From contig NZ_CP027858.1 of NCBI RefSeq assembly GCF_005519465.1, positions 6,497,001 through 6,561,000 of the forward strand: a stretch of DNA of 64,000 nucleotides, read 5' to 3'. The notes beneath the pieces are model-generated. The model was given only the letters and a program-made list of their open reading frames with translations, did no database searches and was not told the DNA's origin. The translations under genes and the position numbers were made by a program. The DNA comes from Streptomyces clavuligerus (lineage in GTDB: Bacteria > Actinomycetota > Actinomycetes > Streptomycetales > Streptomycetaceae). Shown piece after piece: positions 43,190-51,539 of the stretch (the first letter of the stretch is position 1; each line of letters begins with the position of its first letter).

Positions 43190-44020
43190 ATGCCGCAGGA
43201 CTTCAACCAGCAGATCATCGAGGAATTCCGGGCCAACGGCGGCCGGGTCGGCGGCCCCTTCGCCGGGGCCCGGCTGCTGCTGCTCACCACCACCGGCGCC
43301 CGGTCCGGCACCCCGCGCACCACCCCGCTCGGCGCCCTTCCCGACGGGGCGGGCCGGACCCTGGTCATCGCGTCCGCCGGGGGAGCGCCCCGCCACCCCG
43401 CCTGGTACCACAACCTCGTCGCCGACCCCCGGGTGACCGTCGAGAGCGGGGTGTTCACCTACGAGGCCGAAGCCGTCGTCCTGACGGGCGAGGAGCGCGA
43501 CCGCGCCTTCGCCCGCGCGGTCGAGGCGGAGCCCGGCTGGGCCGAGTACCAGGCGAAGACCGAACGGACCCTCCCCGTGGTCGCCCTGGACGAGATCCCC
43601 GGACCCCCGAGGGTGGCCGCCGCCTCCGTCGGGGAGATGCTCAGAGCCGTCCACGACGGCTTCCGCCATGAGATCGGCCTGATCCGCGCGGAGATCGCGG
43701 CGGGCGGACCGGCCCTCGGGGCCCAGCTCCGGATCAACTGCCTCACCCTCTGCCAGGGCCTCGGGCAGCACCACACGGGCGAGGACGCCATGATGTTCCC
43801 CGCGCTCGCCGGACGCGACCCCGGGCTCGCCCCCGTCCTCGACCGGCTGAGGGAGGAGCACGAGCGGATCGCGGACATCCTCGCCGAGCTGCAACGGGTC
43901 GTCTCCGCCGACGGCGCCGACCGGGAGCGGGTCGCGCGGGAGGTCGACCGGCTCGCCGACGAGCTGGAAGGACATCTCCGCTACGAGGAGGAGCAGTTGA
44001 TCCCGCTGCTCGACGGCTGA
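43190..44020 (+). CDS. F420-type nitroreductase (DDN family) fused to a hemerythrin domain
   Basis: A 276-residue two-domain protein. The N-terminal half (about 1-140) is a deazaflavin-dependent nitroreductase/split-barrel domain: LLLLTTTGARSGTPRTTPLG, IASAGGAPRHPAWYHNLVAD, VTVESG. The C-terminal half (about 150-276) is a hemerythrin HHE domain: FRHEIGLIRAEI, CQGLGQHHTGEDAMMFPAL, LREEHERIADIL and GHLRYEEEQLIPLL, supplying the His/Glu/Asp ligands of a diiron site. DDN-like enzymes use F420H2 to reduce nitro compounds or quinones; hemerythrins bind O2 or NO or sense redox. The fusion suggests an O2-, NO- or redox-linked reductase. Upstream ribosome-binding site is weak. Confidence 0.88.
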   Translation: MPQDFNQQIIEEFRANGGRVGGPFAGARLLLLTTTGARSGTPRTTPLGALPDGAGRTLVIASAGGAPRHPAWYHNLVADPRVTVESGVFTYEAEAVVLTGEERDRAFARAVEAEPGWAEYQAKTERTLPVVALDEIPGPPRVAAASVGEMLRAVHDGFRHEIGLIRAEIAAGGPALGAQLRINCLTLCQGLGQHHTGEDAMMFPALAGRDPGLAPVLDRLREEHERIADILAELQRVVSADGADRERVAREVDRLADELEGHLRYEEEQLIPLLDG

Positions 44021-44040
44021 TCCGGGGGCTCGGGGGCGGT

Positions 44041-45003
44041 TCAGGCCGCGGGGCCCCGCCGCCCGAGCCGCTCCACGGCGGCGATCACCCGGTCCCAGAA
44101 CCGCCCGCTGTCCAGCTCCATGGCGACCCGGGCGTTCACCGGCCGGTCCGGAAACCCGTCCAGGTCCACCACCGTCGCCCCACGGGTGTACTCGCCGCGC
44201 AGCTCCACCACCACATGGGCGTCCACACAGCGCACGATCGACGGGTCGGCGACCCGCGCCACGGCGACGGGATCGTGGACCGGCGGGCACGGGAAGCCCC
44301 ACAGCCGCCGATAGGTGTCCGCGAAGAAGGCGATCAACTCCACGCACATCCGCGCCGGTTCCGTCCCCAGCGCCGCGAGCCGCGCGACGACCTCGTCGGT
44401 GGCCAGCGCCTGATGGGTGACGTCCAGTCCGCACATCGTCACCGGCAGACCGCTGCGGAAGACGATATCGGCGGCCTCGGGGTCGGCGAGGATGTTGAAC
44501 TCGGCGGCCGGAGTGCGGTTGCCGCGCCCGGCGGAGCCGCCCATGAGCACGATCTCACGGATGGACGAGGCGCATTCCGGATAACGGGTCAGCAGCAGGG
44601 CGATGTTGGTCAGCGGCCCCGTCGGGACCAGGGTGACCGGCTCCGGATGCTCCGTCAGCACCCGCCGTGTCAGCTCCACCGCGTGCTCCGGGACCGCCCG
44701 CACCCGGGGCTCCCCGAACCGGGGCCCGTCCAGACCGCTCTCCCCGTGCACATCCCCGGCCACGATCGGCGCCCGGACCAGCGGCCGGGCGCAGCCCGCC
44801 GCGACGGGCACATCGGTGATCCCGGCGACCGTGCACACGCGCAACGCGTTGAGCGTGGTCTTCTCGACGGTCTGGTTCCCGGCGACGGTGGTGATCGCCA
44901 GCAGGTCGACCGCGGGATCCCCGGCCGCGAGCAGCAGCGCGATGGCGTCGTCGTGCCCGGGGTCGCAGTCGAGAACGATGGGTACGGGGGTGTCCCTGCG
45001 CAT
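44041..45003 (-). CDS. Inosine-uridine nucleoside hydrolase family protein
   Basis: A 320-residue nucleoside N-ribohydrolase that releases ribose from nucleosides. The Ca2+-binding N-terminal motif is VLDCDPGHDDAIALLLA, and TTVAGNQTVEKTTLNAL, LVPTGPLTNIALLL, EIVLMGGSAGRGNRTPAAEFN and CPPVHDPVAVA (active-site His-Asp) are all present. Length is normal. It ends 20 bases from the convergent nitroreductase-hemerythrin gene. ATG 45003 starts the fold directly. Base specificity cannot be predicted. Confidence 0.93.
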   Translation of the reverse strand: MRRDTPVPIVLDCDPGHDDAIALLLAAGDPAVDLLAITTVAGNQTVEKTTLNALRVCTVAGITDVPVAAGCARPLVRAPIVAGDVHGESGLDGPRFGEPRVRAVPEHAVELTRRVLTEHPEPVTLVPTGPLTNIALLLTRYPECASSIREIVLMGGSAGRGNRTPAAEFNILADPEAADIVFRSGLPVTMCGLDVTHQALATDEVVARLAALGTEPARMCVELIAFFADTYRRLWGFPCPPVHDPVAVARVADPSIVRCVDAHVVVELRGEYTRGATVVDLDGFPDRPVNARVAMELDSGRFWDRVIAAVERLGRRGPAA

Positions 45004-45254
45004 GATCGCAGTATGCCCACGGGGGCGCGGACGGTCCCGGACCACGACCGCCGGTGGCCGAAATACCCCCGCGCGGCCGGGCCCGGTCCCGCCGTGCCCC
45101 GCCACGGCCTCCGCCGTTCCCGGCCCGCCGGAGCGGTACGGGCGGCCCGGCCCCCACCGGTCGCCCCGCGCCGCCCGGAGAGAGCCGCGTGCCGTGGCGG
45201 GGAACCGCGGGCGCCGGACGGTCGGTACCGTTCGTTCTCGGCGACCGGCCGCCG

Positions 45255-46502
45255 CTACCGTTCTGAGCGACCGGCCGCCGGTGCGTCCGGTCGCTCTCCG
45301 GCCGCTCCCGCGCCCGCCGGTGCGGCCTGCCGGGGCGCTCGGCGCGGCGCGCGGGTCCGGCCGCGGGCCAGTGCCGCCAGCGCGAGCGCCAGGGCCAGCG
45401 CGGTCAGCACCGCGCTCACCGCCACCGGGGAGCGATGGCCGAACCCCGCCCCGATGGCGGCCCCGCCGAGCCAGGGACCCAGCGCCGCCCCCACGTTCAA
45501 CGCGGACGTGGCACTCGCGCCCGCCAGCGTCGGCGCGCCCGCCGCCGCGTACAGCACCCGGGAGATCAGGGCCGAGCCGACGGCGAACGACAGCGTCCCC
45601 TGCACGAGCACGAGCACGACCGCCGCCACCGGACTCGGCGCGGCCACCGCGAGCAGCGTCCACCCGGCGAGCAGCAGCGCGCCCGCCGCCAGCAGGGGCC
45701 GTTCCGGACGGTGACGGTCGGCGATCCGGCCACCCGCGGTCGCCCCGAGGAACGCCCCCAGGCCGAACAGCGCCAGAACGCCGGGCACCCACCCCGCTCC
45801 CAGCCCGGTCACCTCGGTGACCAGCGGCGCCAGATAGGTGAAGGTGCCGAACGTGGCCCCGTTGACCAGGGCGCCCAGGGCCAGCGGCACCAGGGCGCCC
45901 GGGGCGCGCAGCGCCCTCAGCTCCGCCCGTACCCCCGTCCGGGCCGCCGTCTCCCCGCTGTCCCTCGGCAGCCGGGCCACGATGGCGATCAGCGCCGGGA
46001 CCGAGAGCAGGGCCACCGCCCAGAAGGCCGAACGCCACCCCCACACCTGCCCGAGCAGCGCTCCGCCCGGCACACCGGCCACACAGGACAGGGTGATGCC
46101 GCCGAGCAGGACGGCGGTCGCCCGCCCCCTGGCCCCGGGCGGCGCCAGGACCGCGACCGTCGACAGCGCCACCGCGAGGAACCCGGCGTTGGCGAGCGCG
46201 GCGATCACCCGGGTCAGGAGCAGCACCGGATAACTGGTCGTCACCGCGCCGACCACATGCGTCAGCAGAAAGACCGTCAGCAGGACGAGCAGCGCCCGCC
46301 GCCGGGGCAGACGTCGGCCCAGCAGGGCCATCAGCGGGGCGCCGACCACCATGCCCACGGCGAAGGCCGAGGTCAGCGATCCGGCGGCGGGAATCGAGAC
46401 CCGGAGGTCACGGGCGATGTCCGGGATCAGCCCGGACAGCATGAACTCGGACATCCCCTGGGCGAAGACCGCCAGTCCGAGGAGGTACAGAACGAAGGGC
46501 AC
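45255..46502 (-). CDS. MFS efflux transporter, Cmx/CmlR (chloramphenicol-exporter) type
   Basis: A 415-residue twelve-helix drug:H+ antiporter. The N-terminus VPFVLYLLGLAVFAQGMSEF followed by GLIPDIARDLRVSIPAAGSL closely follows actinobacterial chloramphenicol exporters; GRRLPRRRALL is the loop 2-3 motif, and PGGALLGQVWGWRSAFW is motif C. GTG 46502 begins this conserved block and has GGAG seven bases upstream, so it was preferred to an upstream start that adds an Arg/Pro tail. Substrate could be chloramphenicol, another small drug or a sugar. The C-terminal 40 residues are Ala/Pro/Arg-rich. Confidence 0.87.
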   Translation of the reverse strand: MPFVLYLLGLAVFAQGMSEFMLSGLIPDIARDLRVSIPAAGSLTSAFAVGMVVGAPLMALLGRRLPRRRALLVLLTVFLLTHVVGAVTTSYPVLLLTRVIAALANAGFLAVALSTVAVLAPPGARGRATAVLLGGITLSCVAGVPGGALLGQVWGWRSAFWAVALLSVPALIAIVARLPRDSGETAARTGVRAELRALRAPGALVPLALGALVNGATFGTFTYLAPLVTEVTGLGAGWVPGVLALFGLGAFLGATAGGRIADRHRPERPLLAAGALLLAGWTLLAVAAPSPVAAVVLVLVQGTLSFAVGSALISRVLYAAAGAPTLAGASATSALNVGAALGPWLGGAAIGAGFGHRSPVAVSAVLTALALALALAALARGRTRAPRRAPRQAAPAGAGAAGERPDAPAAGRSER

Positions 46503-46866
46503 AGCGAGACTCCACAGCCACGACCGAGAACGAACAGGGCAGCGTGGGCCGCGGTCGGCACCCGGACGGGAGGGCGGGGACACCCGGCCGCCGCGCCGGT
46601 GGGACGCACCGGGCGGGACGGGGAACCGCCGTCACCTCGACAGCGCGGGAAGCCACCGGACGGCCGGTGGCCTGCGTCTGTCGGACTCGGGCGTGGACAT
46701 GGACGGCAGGCTAGCCCCGCCCGTCCGGAGCTGTCCACGGAATTCCGCCGGGCCGTCCGCCGGGCCGTCCGCCGGGCCGTCCGCCGGGGCGCGGAGGGAC
46801 GGACCAGTCCCTCAGACCGTGGACAGCGGGTGACGGAGCCCTGCCCCGTGTCCCGGCGGGAGGGGG
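46503..46866. other. Intergenic region upstream of the MFS gene
   Basis: 364 bases carrying the MFS promoter and a 12-bp tandem repeat array (46745-46790). Very GC-rich elsewhere. Chloramphenicol exporters of this type can be controlled by leader-peptide attenuation, but I cannot identify a convincing leader here. Confidence 0.4.
46745..46790. repeat. 12-bp tandem repeats (CCGCCGGGCCGT), nearly four units
   Basis: Three exact units plus a partial fourth, about 243 bases upstream of the MFS start and just beyond the end of the DinB gene. Possible slippage array. Confidence 0.8.
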
Positions 46867-47484
46867 CTACTCGCCGACACGTCCGTCGATGCGCTCCCGC
46901 AACAGATCCGCGTGGCCGTTGTGCCGCGCGTACTCCTCGATCATATGGACCAGCACCTGCCGCAGGGTGATCGGCTCACCGCCGCGCAGCCCGGTGACCG
47001 AGAGATCGGGTGCCTCCGCCACGAACCGCTCCGCGTGGGCGACCTCCGCGCGCCAGCTCTCCCACGCCCGGTCCACCACCCCGGGATCGGCGACCGCCCC
47101 GGTGAAGTCCGCGTCGCGGTCGTCCTCCGTGCGGTAGAGATACGGCACGTCCCGCCCGCCCAGCACCCGGCGGAACCAGATCTGCTCCACCTGGGCCAGA
47201 TGGCGGACCAGACCCAGCAGCGAGAGATCCGACGGCGGGACCGAGCGCCGGGCCATGCCCTCGGCGTCCAGACCGGCGCACTTCAGCTCCAGCGTCAGCC
47301 GCTGATCCCGCAGGAAACCGGCGAGGGTCGCCCGTTCGCCGTCGGGCACACCCTCCGGTCCGGCGCTCCCGCGCGGATCGTCGTCCGCCGTCACGAACAT
47401 TCCGCCGGAGCCGCCGAAACGGCGTTCGGGCAGCGGGACGGCGGGGTCGTCGGACCGGTCGGGGCCGGGGTGCGCGCGGGTCAT
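46867..47484 (-). CDS. DinB-like (DUF664) family protein
   Basis: A 205-residue helical-bundle protein of the DinB/YfiT superfamily. Signatures are ATLAGFLRDQRLTLELKCAG, LSLLGLVRHLAQVEQIWFRR and LVHMIEEYARHNGHADLLRE; the spaced His residues (VRHLAQVE; HNGHAD) are the usual metal ligands. Members include thiol-dependent S-transferases and many of unknown role. ATG 47484 gives an N-terminal tail of about 28 residues; ATG 47400 (MFVTADDD) would give a more usual 177 residues. Neither has a strong ribosome-binding site. Confidence 0.85.
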   Translation of the reverse strand: MTRAHPGPDRSDDPAVPLPERRFGGSGGMFVTADDDPRGSAGPEGVPDGERATLAGFLRDQRLTLELKCAGLDAEGMARRSVPPSDLSLLGLVRHLAQVEQIWFRRVLGGRDVPYLYRTEDDRDADFTGAVADPGVVDRAWESWRAEVAHAERFVAEAPDLSVTGLRGGEPITLRQVLVHMIEEYARHNGHADLLRERIDGRVGE

Positions 47485-47557
47485 GGACCGAGCATCGGCT
47501 CTTCCCCGACCCGTGCGCCACACCTTTTCCCCGTCCGTACGGCGCCGGGGCGGGACC

Positions 47558-48607
47558 TCAGGGACACCCGGCGTCCTGCCGTGCCGCCGGAACCCTCGGC
47601 ACCGCGCCCGGCACCGCACCCGGTACGACCACCGGGGAACGCCCCTCCAGCAGCTCCATCCCCAGCCGGGTCAGGGTGTGACGGGTGGTGTTCCGCACCC
47701 GCAGACTCTGGATCAGCCCGGCGTCCCGGAGCACCGTGGCGTGCTCGCTCGCCGACGCCGGGGAGATGGCGAGACGGCGCGCGATCTCATTGCCGGTGGT
47801 GTGCTCGGCGTCCGCGATCGTGTACAGGGTGGCGGCCCGGGTCCGGCCCAGCAGCCGCGCCAGCCGGTCCCCGCCCGCCGCCGGGGCGGGGTCCAGCGCC
47901 CCGATGGCACGTGCCACCGGGTACACCAGCACCGGCGGGAGCGTGGTGTCCCGCAGGGCGATCGGCGTCCCCCGGCAGAAGAACGACGGCACCAGCCGCA
48001 ACCCCCGTCCCTCCAGCCGCAGTTCGCTGTCGACCGGATACGCCACCAGCAGCACGGGCGGCTCCCAGCGGATCGTCGGATGCAGACTCCCCAGCAGCCG
48101 TTCGGTCCCGCCCGCCAGAAAGGCCCGCGCCCGCTGCTCGCGGTCGGCTTCCACCGAGGCCCGGATCTGCGGCCAGTACGGGGTCAGCGCCTGCCGGTGA
48201 TAACGGCGCAGCGCGCCGCCGAGCCCCCGCAGCGCCTCGGGCCTGCCGTCCGCCAGGGCCCCGACCCCGGGCGGAAGCCGTCGCTGCCGCCCCAGCACAG
48301 CCAGCTCCGCCCTGAGCCGCGCCCGTGGGGTCGTCAGGATCATTTCGATTCCGCTTTCAATCCCGTCCACCCCTTGGGCGGGGGTCAGGAAGTCCGGTGA
48401 ATAGCCGCGTGGCGGAGCCAGCCCAAGCAGCGGGCGGGCCATCGGGTCCACGGTGTCACGCATCCGGCGACGCCAGGGCCGCATCACCGGGTCCTCGTCA
48501 CAACTGCCCAGGACATGCAGGCTGAGCAGGGCTTCCCATGCTGGGTCCGGCCCCGGGGCCAGATGAATCCGCCCGAGGTCGGCCGTACTGAAATGGATGC
48601 GCAGCAC
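47558..48607 (-). CDS. ArsR-type winged-helix transcriptional regulator with DUF5937-like N-terminal domain
   Basis: A 349-residue regulator. The N-terminal about 250 residues form a helical/beta ligand domain (LRIHFSTADLGRIHLAPGPD, DPAWEALLSLHVL) found in actinobacterial ArsR-like proteins. The C-terminal winged helix (about 262-335) reads RAATLYTIADAEHTTGNEIA, ARRLAISPASASEHATVLRD, AGLIQSLRVRN. GTG 48607 is the better start (GGGGG upstream); a TTG lies one codon earlier. It is divergent from a small secreted-protein gene and may control it. Ligand unknown; no metal-binding Cys pair. Confidence 0.85.
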   Translation of the reverse strand: MLRIHFSTADLGRIHLAPGPDPAWEALLSLHVLGSCDEDPVMRPWRRRMRDTVDPMARPLLGLAPPRGYSPDFLTPAQGVDGIESGIEMILTTPRARLRAELAVLGRQRRLPPGVGALADGRPEALRGLGGALRRYHRQALTPYWPQIRASVEADREQRARAFLAGGTERLLGSLHPTIRWEPPVLLVAYPVDSELRLEGRGLRLVPSFFCRGTPIALRDTTLPPVLVYPVARAIGALDPAPAAGGDRLARLLGRTRAATLYTIADAEHTTGNEIARRLAISPASASEHATVLRDAGLIQSLRVRNTTRHTLTRLGMELLEGRSPVVVPGAVPGAVPRVPAARQDAGCP

Positions 48608-48826
48608 CAAGTACCCCCGTCACGAGCTGCTGTCCACCGGCCGTACTGTTCTGGCGAGTACCCCGGGACGCTGTCCTGGATCTCCTTCGCCGACCTCCTT
48701 CGGCCAGCGCCGAAAGAGATTCCGCTTGACCGCGGTCCGCTCTAGGTTCCGTATCACCAACGACGGGGCCGGCCGGAAGTCGCGGAGGATTTCTCTGGCC
48801 GCCCCGGGGCAACGGGAGGAACCATC

Positions 48827-49276
48827 ATGACCGCACGACGACTCATGGGCGCCCTCGCGGCCGGGGTGGCGCTGGTCGCCGCCGCCACCGCGCTGGCGAC
48901 CGGCCCGGCCACCGCTTCCGTCCCGGGGAGCACGGCTTCCCACCCCGCGCGGGATCTGCGGGCCGCGGCCTGGGACGGCAACATCTATCTGTACTACAGC
49001 GCGTCCGCCAACAGTTCGTGGAGCAAGTACGCGGGCTGGGTGAACGACTTCGCCGGGCACACCTTCGCCGCCGGCGGGGAGGGCCACGGCCGGGCCGTCA
49101 AGAACAACGTCAACCGGGCCTGGAACAACGACGCCAACTGGACCGCGCGGATCTACTACAACGAGAACCAGAACGCGAGCGGCCCGGCCCCGTACGACGA
49201 CTTCTTCCCGGGCAACTCACGGCAGCTCAACTCCTCGGTGCGCAACAACAACGCCTCGCTGAGCTGGTGGCGCTGA
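48827..49276 (+). CDS. Small secreted protein, cysteine-free, Asn/Tyr-rich
   Basis: A 149-residue precursor with a clear Sec signal (RRLMGALAAGVALVAAATAL, cleavage near ATASVPG). The mature about 118 residues are rich in Asn, Ser, Tyr and Trp (IYLYYSASANSSWSKYAGW; NNVNRAWNNDANW; SVRNNNASLSWW) with no Cys. The spacing weakly recalls beta/gamma-crystallin-like peptidase-inhibitor (I36) proteins, but their Cys are missing, so I do not assign a family. GGGAGGA precedes ATG 48827. The 3' end overlaps the next gene's GTG, so the two proteins are coupled. Confidence 0.8.
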   Translation: MTARRLMGALAAGVALVAAATALATGPATASVPGSTASHPARDLRAAAWDGNIYLYYSASANSSWSKYAGWVNDFAGHTFAAGGEGHGRAVKNNVNRAWNNDANWTARIYYNENQNASGPAPYDDFFPGNSRQLNSSVRNNNASLSWWR

Positions 49277-50280
49277 ACCACCCCCGGGTCCGTCCGCCCA
49301 CCGGCGGGCGGACCCGCGCGCGGGCGCGCCGCACGGCGGCGGTGGCCGTCGCCCTGCTGCTGGCCGCCGCCGTGCTGTCCGGCTGCGGGGCCGGTACCGG
49401 GGCCGGGCCGCCCGGCCCCCGGGGGGCCGCCGCGGACCCACCGCCGCCGGTCGGCGCGGTGCCCACCCGGCTCTCGGTCGAGGGCCTGGTGCTGCCCATC
49501 GAGCCCTACCTCTTCACGGACCGGCAGGTCGCACGGGTGCTGCGGGCCCGGTCCACCCTCGCGTCGGCCTGTATGGCACGGCGGGGATACCACTGGCCCG
49601 CGCCCCGGGGACGGCTCCCCGTGACCGGGACGCTCAACCCCGCCAACACCGCCCACCGCTACGGGCTGACCAGCGCCGCCGTCGCCGCCCGGCACGGCTA
49701 CCACCCCGTCGGCGGGACACCGGCCGCGCTCCGCCCCCGGGAGAGGACCCCGGGCCCCCGCCCGTCCCCGGCGGCGCTGCGGACCCTCACCGGCTCCACC
49801 GCGGACGGCACCCCGCTGCGGGCGGACGACCGGGGACGGCCCCTGCCGCCCGGCGGCTGCCTCGGCGAGGCCACCGCAGCGCTCTCCGGCGACCCCGGGC
49901 GGATCGGCAACCGGGAGCTGGTGGCGGAGATCAACATCGGCGGCTACCAGCGCTCCCGGCGCGACCCCCGGGTACGGGCCGTCTTCCGCGCCTGGTCCCG
50001 CTGCATGGAACGGCGCGGGTACGCCTATCCGGACCCGGTCGCGGTGCCCGGCCCCGGGGTCCGGTCCACCGGTCCCGCGCCCGGCCCCGCCGAGATCGCG
50101 CTGGCCGTCGCGGACGTGGAGTGCAAGCGGAGGACCAACGTCATCGGCGTCTGGTCCACCGTCGACGCCGCCCACCAGCGGCGGGCGATGGGGGAGCGGC
50201 GCCGGGAACTCGCCGCCGTCGCCCGGGACATCCGCACCCAGGTCCGGGGCGCCGACCGGGTGCTCAGCGCCCACCGCTGA
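49267..50280 (+). CDS. Lipoprotein of unknown function
   Basis: A 337-residue protein beginning at GTG 49267 inside the end of the upstream secreted-protein gene. A basic N-terminus, a hydrophobic segment and a lipobox (AAVLSGC) predict a surface lipoprotein. The mature part has Cys pairs (ACMARRGYHW; GGCLGEATAA; RCMERRGYAYPDP; VECKRRTNVIGVW), a pattern seen in many uncharacterised Streptomyces lipoproteins. The translational overlap suggests it works with the secreted protein. No enzymatic motif. Confidence 0.78.
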   Translation: MALNHPRVRPPTGGRTRARARRTAAVAVALLLAAAVLSGCGAGTGAGPPGPRGAAADPPPPVGAVPTRLSVEGLVLPIEPYLFTDRQVARVLRARSTLASACMARRGYHWPAPRGRLPVTGTLNPANTAHRYGLTSAAVAARHGYHPVGGTPAALRPRERTPGPRPSPAALRTLTGSTADGTPLRADDRGRPLPPGGCLGEATAALSGDPGRIGNRELVAEINIGGYQRSRRDPRVRAVFRAWSRCMERRGYAYPDPVAVPGPGVRSTGPAPGPAEIALAVADVECKRRTNVIGVWSTVDAAHQRRAMGERRRELAAVARDIRTQVRGADRVLSAHR

Positions 50281-50342
50281 ACACCGCTGAACACCGCCGG
50301 CCCCCGCCGGGAGACCCCCGGCCGGGGCGCCCTCCGGACACA

Positions 50343-50378
50343 AACACGCGCGAGGGGCCGAACACGCGCGAGGGGCCG
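50343..50378. repeat. Perfect 18-bp tandem duplication
   Basis: AACACGCGCGAGGGGCCG occurs twice head to tail in the gap between the convergent lipoprotein and permease genes; the second copy runs into the terminator stem. Confidence 0.9.
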
Positions 50379-50408
50379 GGCCCGGCGTGATCCGCCGGGC
50401 CCGGCCCC
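50372..50408. terminator. Bidirectional terminator, 16-bp perfect stem
   Basis: GGGGCCGGGCCCGGCG pairs with CGCCGGGCCCGGCCCC around TGATC. It ends both the lipoprotein transcript and the iron-uptake operon. Confidence 0.9.
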
Positions 50409-50453
50409 TTCCCGTACCCCCGCTCCGGCGGAAGCAGCCGTCCCGGGCGCCGC

Positions 50454-51539
50454 TCAGAGCATGCCCTTGCGCCGCTCCCGCAGCAGCAGCCAGCCGAGAT
50501 ACGCGCCGCCGATCGCCATGGTGTAGATCCCGACGGGCAGATCCTCGAAGAGCGGGAGCTGCTGCGCGCAGAGATCCGCCAGCACCAGCAGCAGCGCGCC
50601 CATCAGACCGGAGAGCAGCAGATGCGGCCCCGTGAGACGGGTGATCCGCCTGGCGATCTGCGGAGCCGTCAGCGCGATGAACGCGATCGGGCCCGCCACG
50701 CTCACCGCCCCCGCCGACAGCACGATCGCCAGGAGGACCGCCCAGGTCTTGGTGCGCTGCGGCTCGGCCCCGAGCCCCTGGGCGATGTCGTCGCCCATCT
50801 CGCCGATGCCGAGCCGCCGGGAGATCAGCGCGATCGGCGGGACCGTCACCAGCAGCACCAGACCGATGGTGGTGGCGTCCTCCCAGGAGCGGGACGACAG
50901 ACTGCCGTTGACATAGGCGGTGAGCGCGGAGGCGTTGTCCCGTTCCATGGCATACACGACGTACTGGGTCACAGCCGTGCAGATCGCTGCCACACCGATG
51001 CCCGCGACCACCAGCCGGGCCGGGTTGCGGAATCCGGTGCCGGTGGACACGTACACCAGCACCATGGCGAGCACCCCGCCGACGAGCGCGCCGAGCGGCA
51101 CCGTCGCCGTCCCCGGCAGCAGCAGCGCCGCGACGGCGGCGCCCGCCCCGGCGCCCGCGCCCAGACCGATCACATCGGGGCTGCCCAGGGGGTTGCGGGT
51201 GGCGGACTGGAACAGCGCCCCGGAGAGCCCCAGCGCACAGCCGGTGCCGAGCGCCACCACCAGCCGGGGCCCGCGCAGCCGTTCCAGGACGAACGCGTCC
51301 TTGCCCTCGGCCCCGCCGCCCAGGGCCCCGCCCAGCTCGGCGAGCGGAATACCGAGCCGCCCCAGCGACAGGGTGGCCGCCGAGGCCGCCGCCAGCGCGA
51401 TCAGCAGCCCGAGCCCGGTGAGCAGGGAGGCGCGCCGCAGCGGGACCGCGATCCTGCGCCCGGCGGTCACGAAGCCCTTCGCCCGGACCGGCCCGGCCGC
51501 CCGCTCCCCGGCGCGGGGCGGGTCCATCCTCGTGATCAT
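50454..51539 (-). CDS. Iron-siderophore ABC transporter permease (FecCD family), subunit 2
   Basis: A 361-residue polytopic permease of the BtuC/FecCD family. Landmarks are LRGPRLVVALGTGCALGLSG, FQSATRNPLGSPDVIGLGAG and the C-terminal GPIAFIALTAPQIARRITRL and DLPVGIYTMAIGGAYLGWLL. The ATG overlaps the stop of the first permease (ATGA on the minus strand), so the two subunits are coupled and form the heterodimeric channel for ferric siderophore import. Iron-box control is inferred from the promoter of the operon. Confidence 0.95.
   Translation of the reverse strand: MITRMDPPRAGERAAGPVRAKGFVTAGRRIAVPLRRASLLTGLGLLIALAAASAATLSLGRLGIPLAELGGALGGGAEGKDAFVLERLRGPRLVVALGTGCALGLSGALFQSATRNPLGSPDVIGLGAGAGAGAAVAALLLPGTATVPLGALVGGVLAMVLVYVSTGTGFRNPARLVVAGIGVAAICTAVTQYVVYAMERDNASALTAYVNGSLSSRSWEDATTIGLVLLVTVPPIALISRRLGIGEMGDDIAQGLGAEPQRTKTWAVLLAIVLSAGAVSVAGPIAFIALTAPQIARRITRLTGPHLLLSGLMGALLLVLADLCAQQLPLFEDLPVGIYTMAIGGAYLGWLLLRERRKGML

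Noticed and set aside
45054..45266. Small plus-strand frame in the gap between nucleoside hydrolase and MFS genes
   Set aside because: Arg/Pro/Gly low-complexity translation, no start signal; typical high-GC noise.
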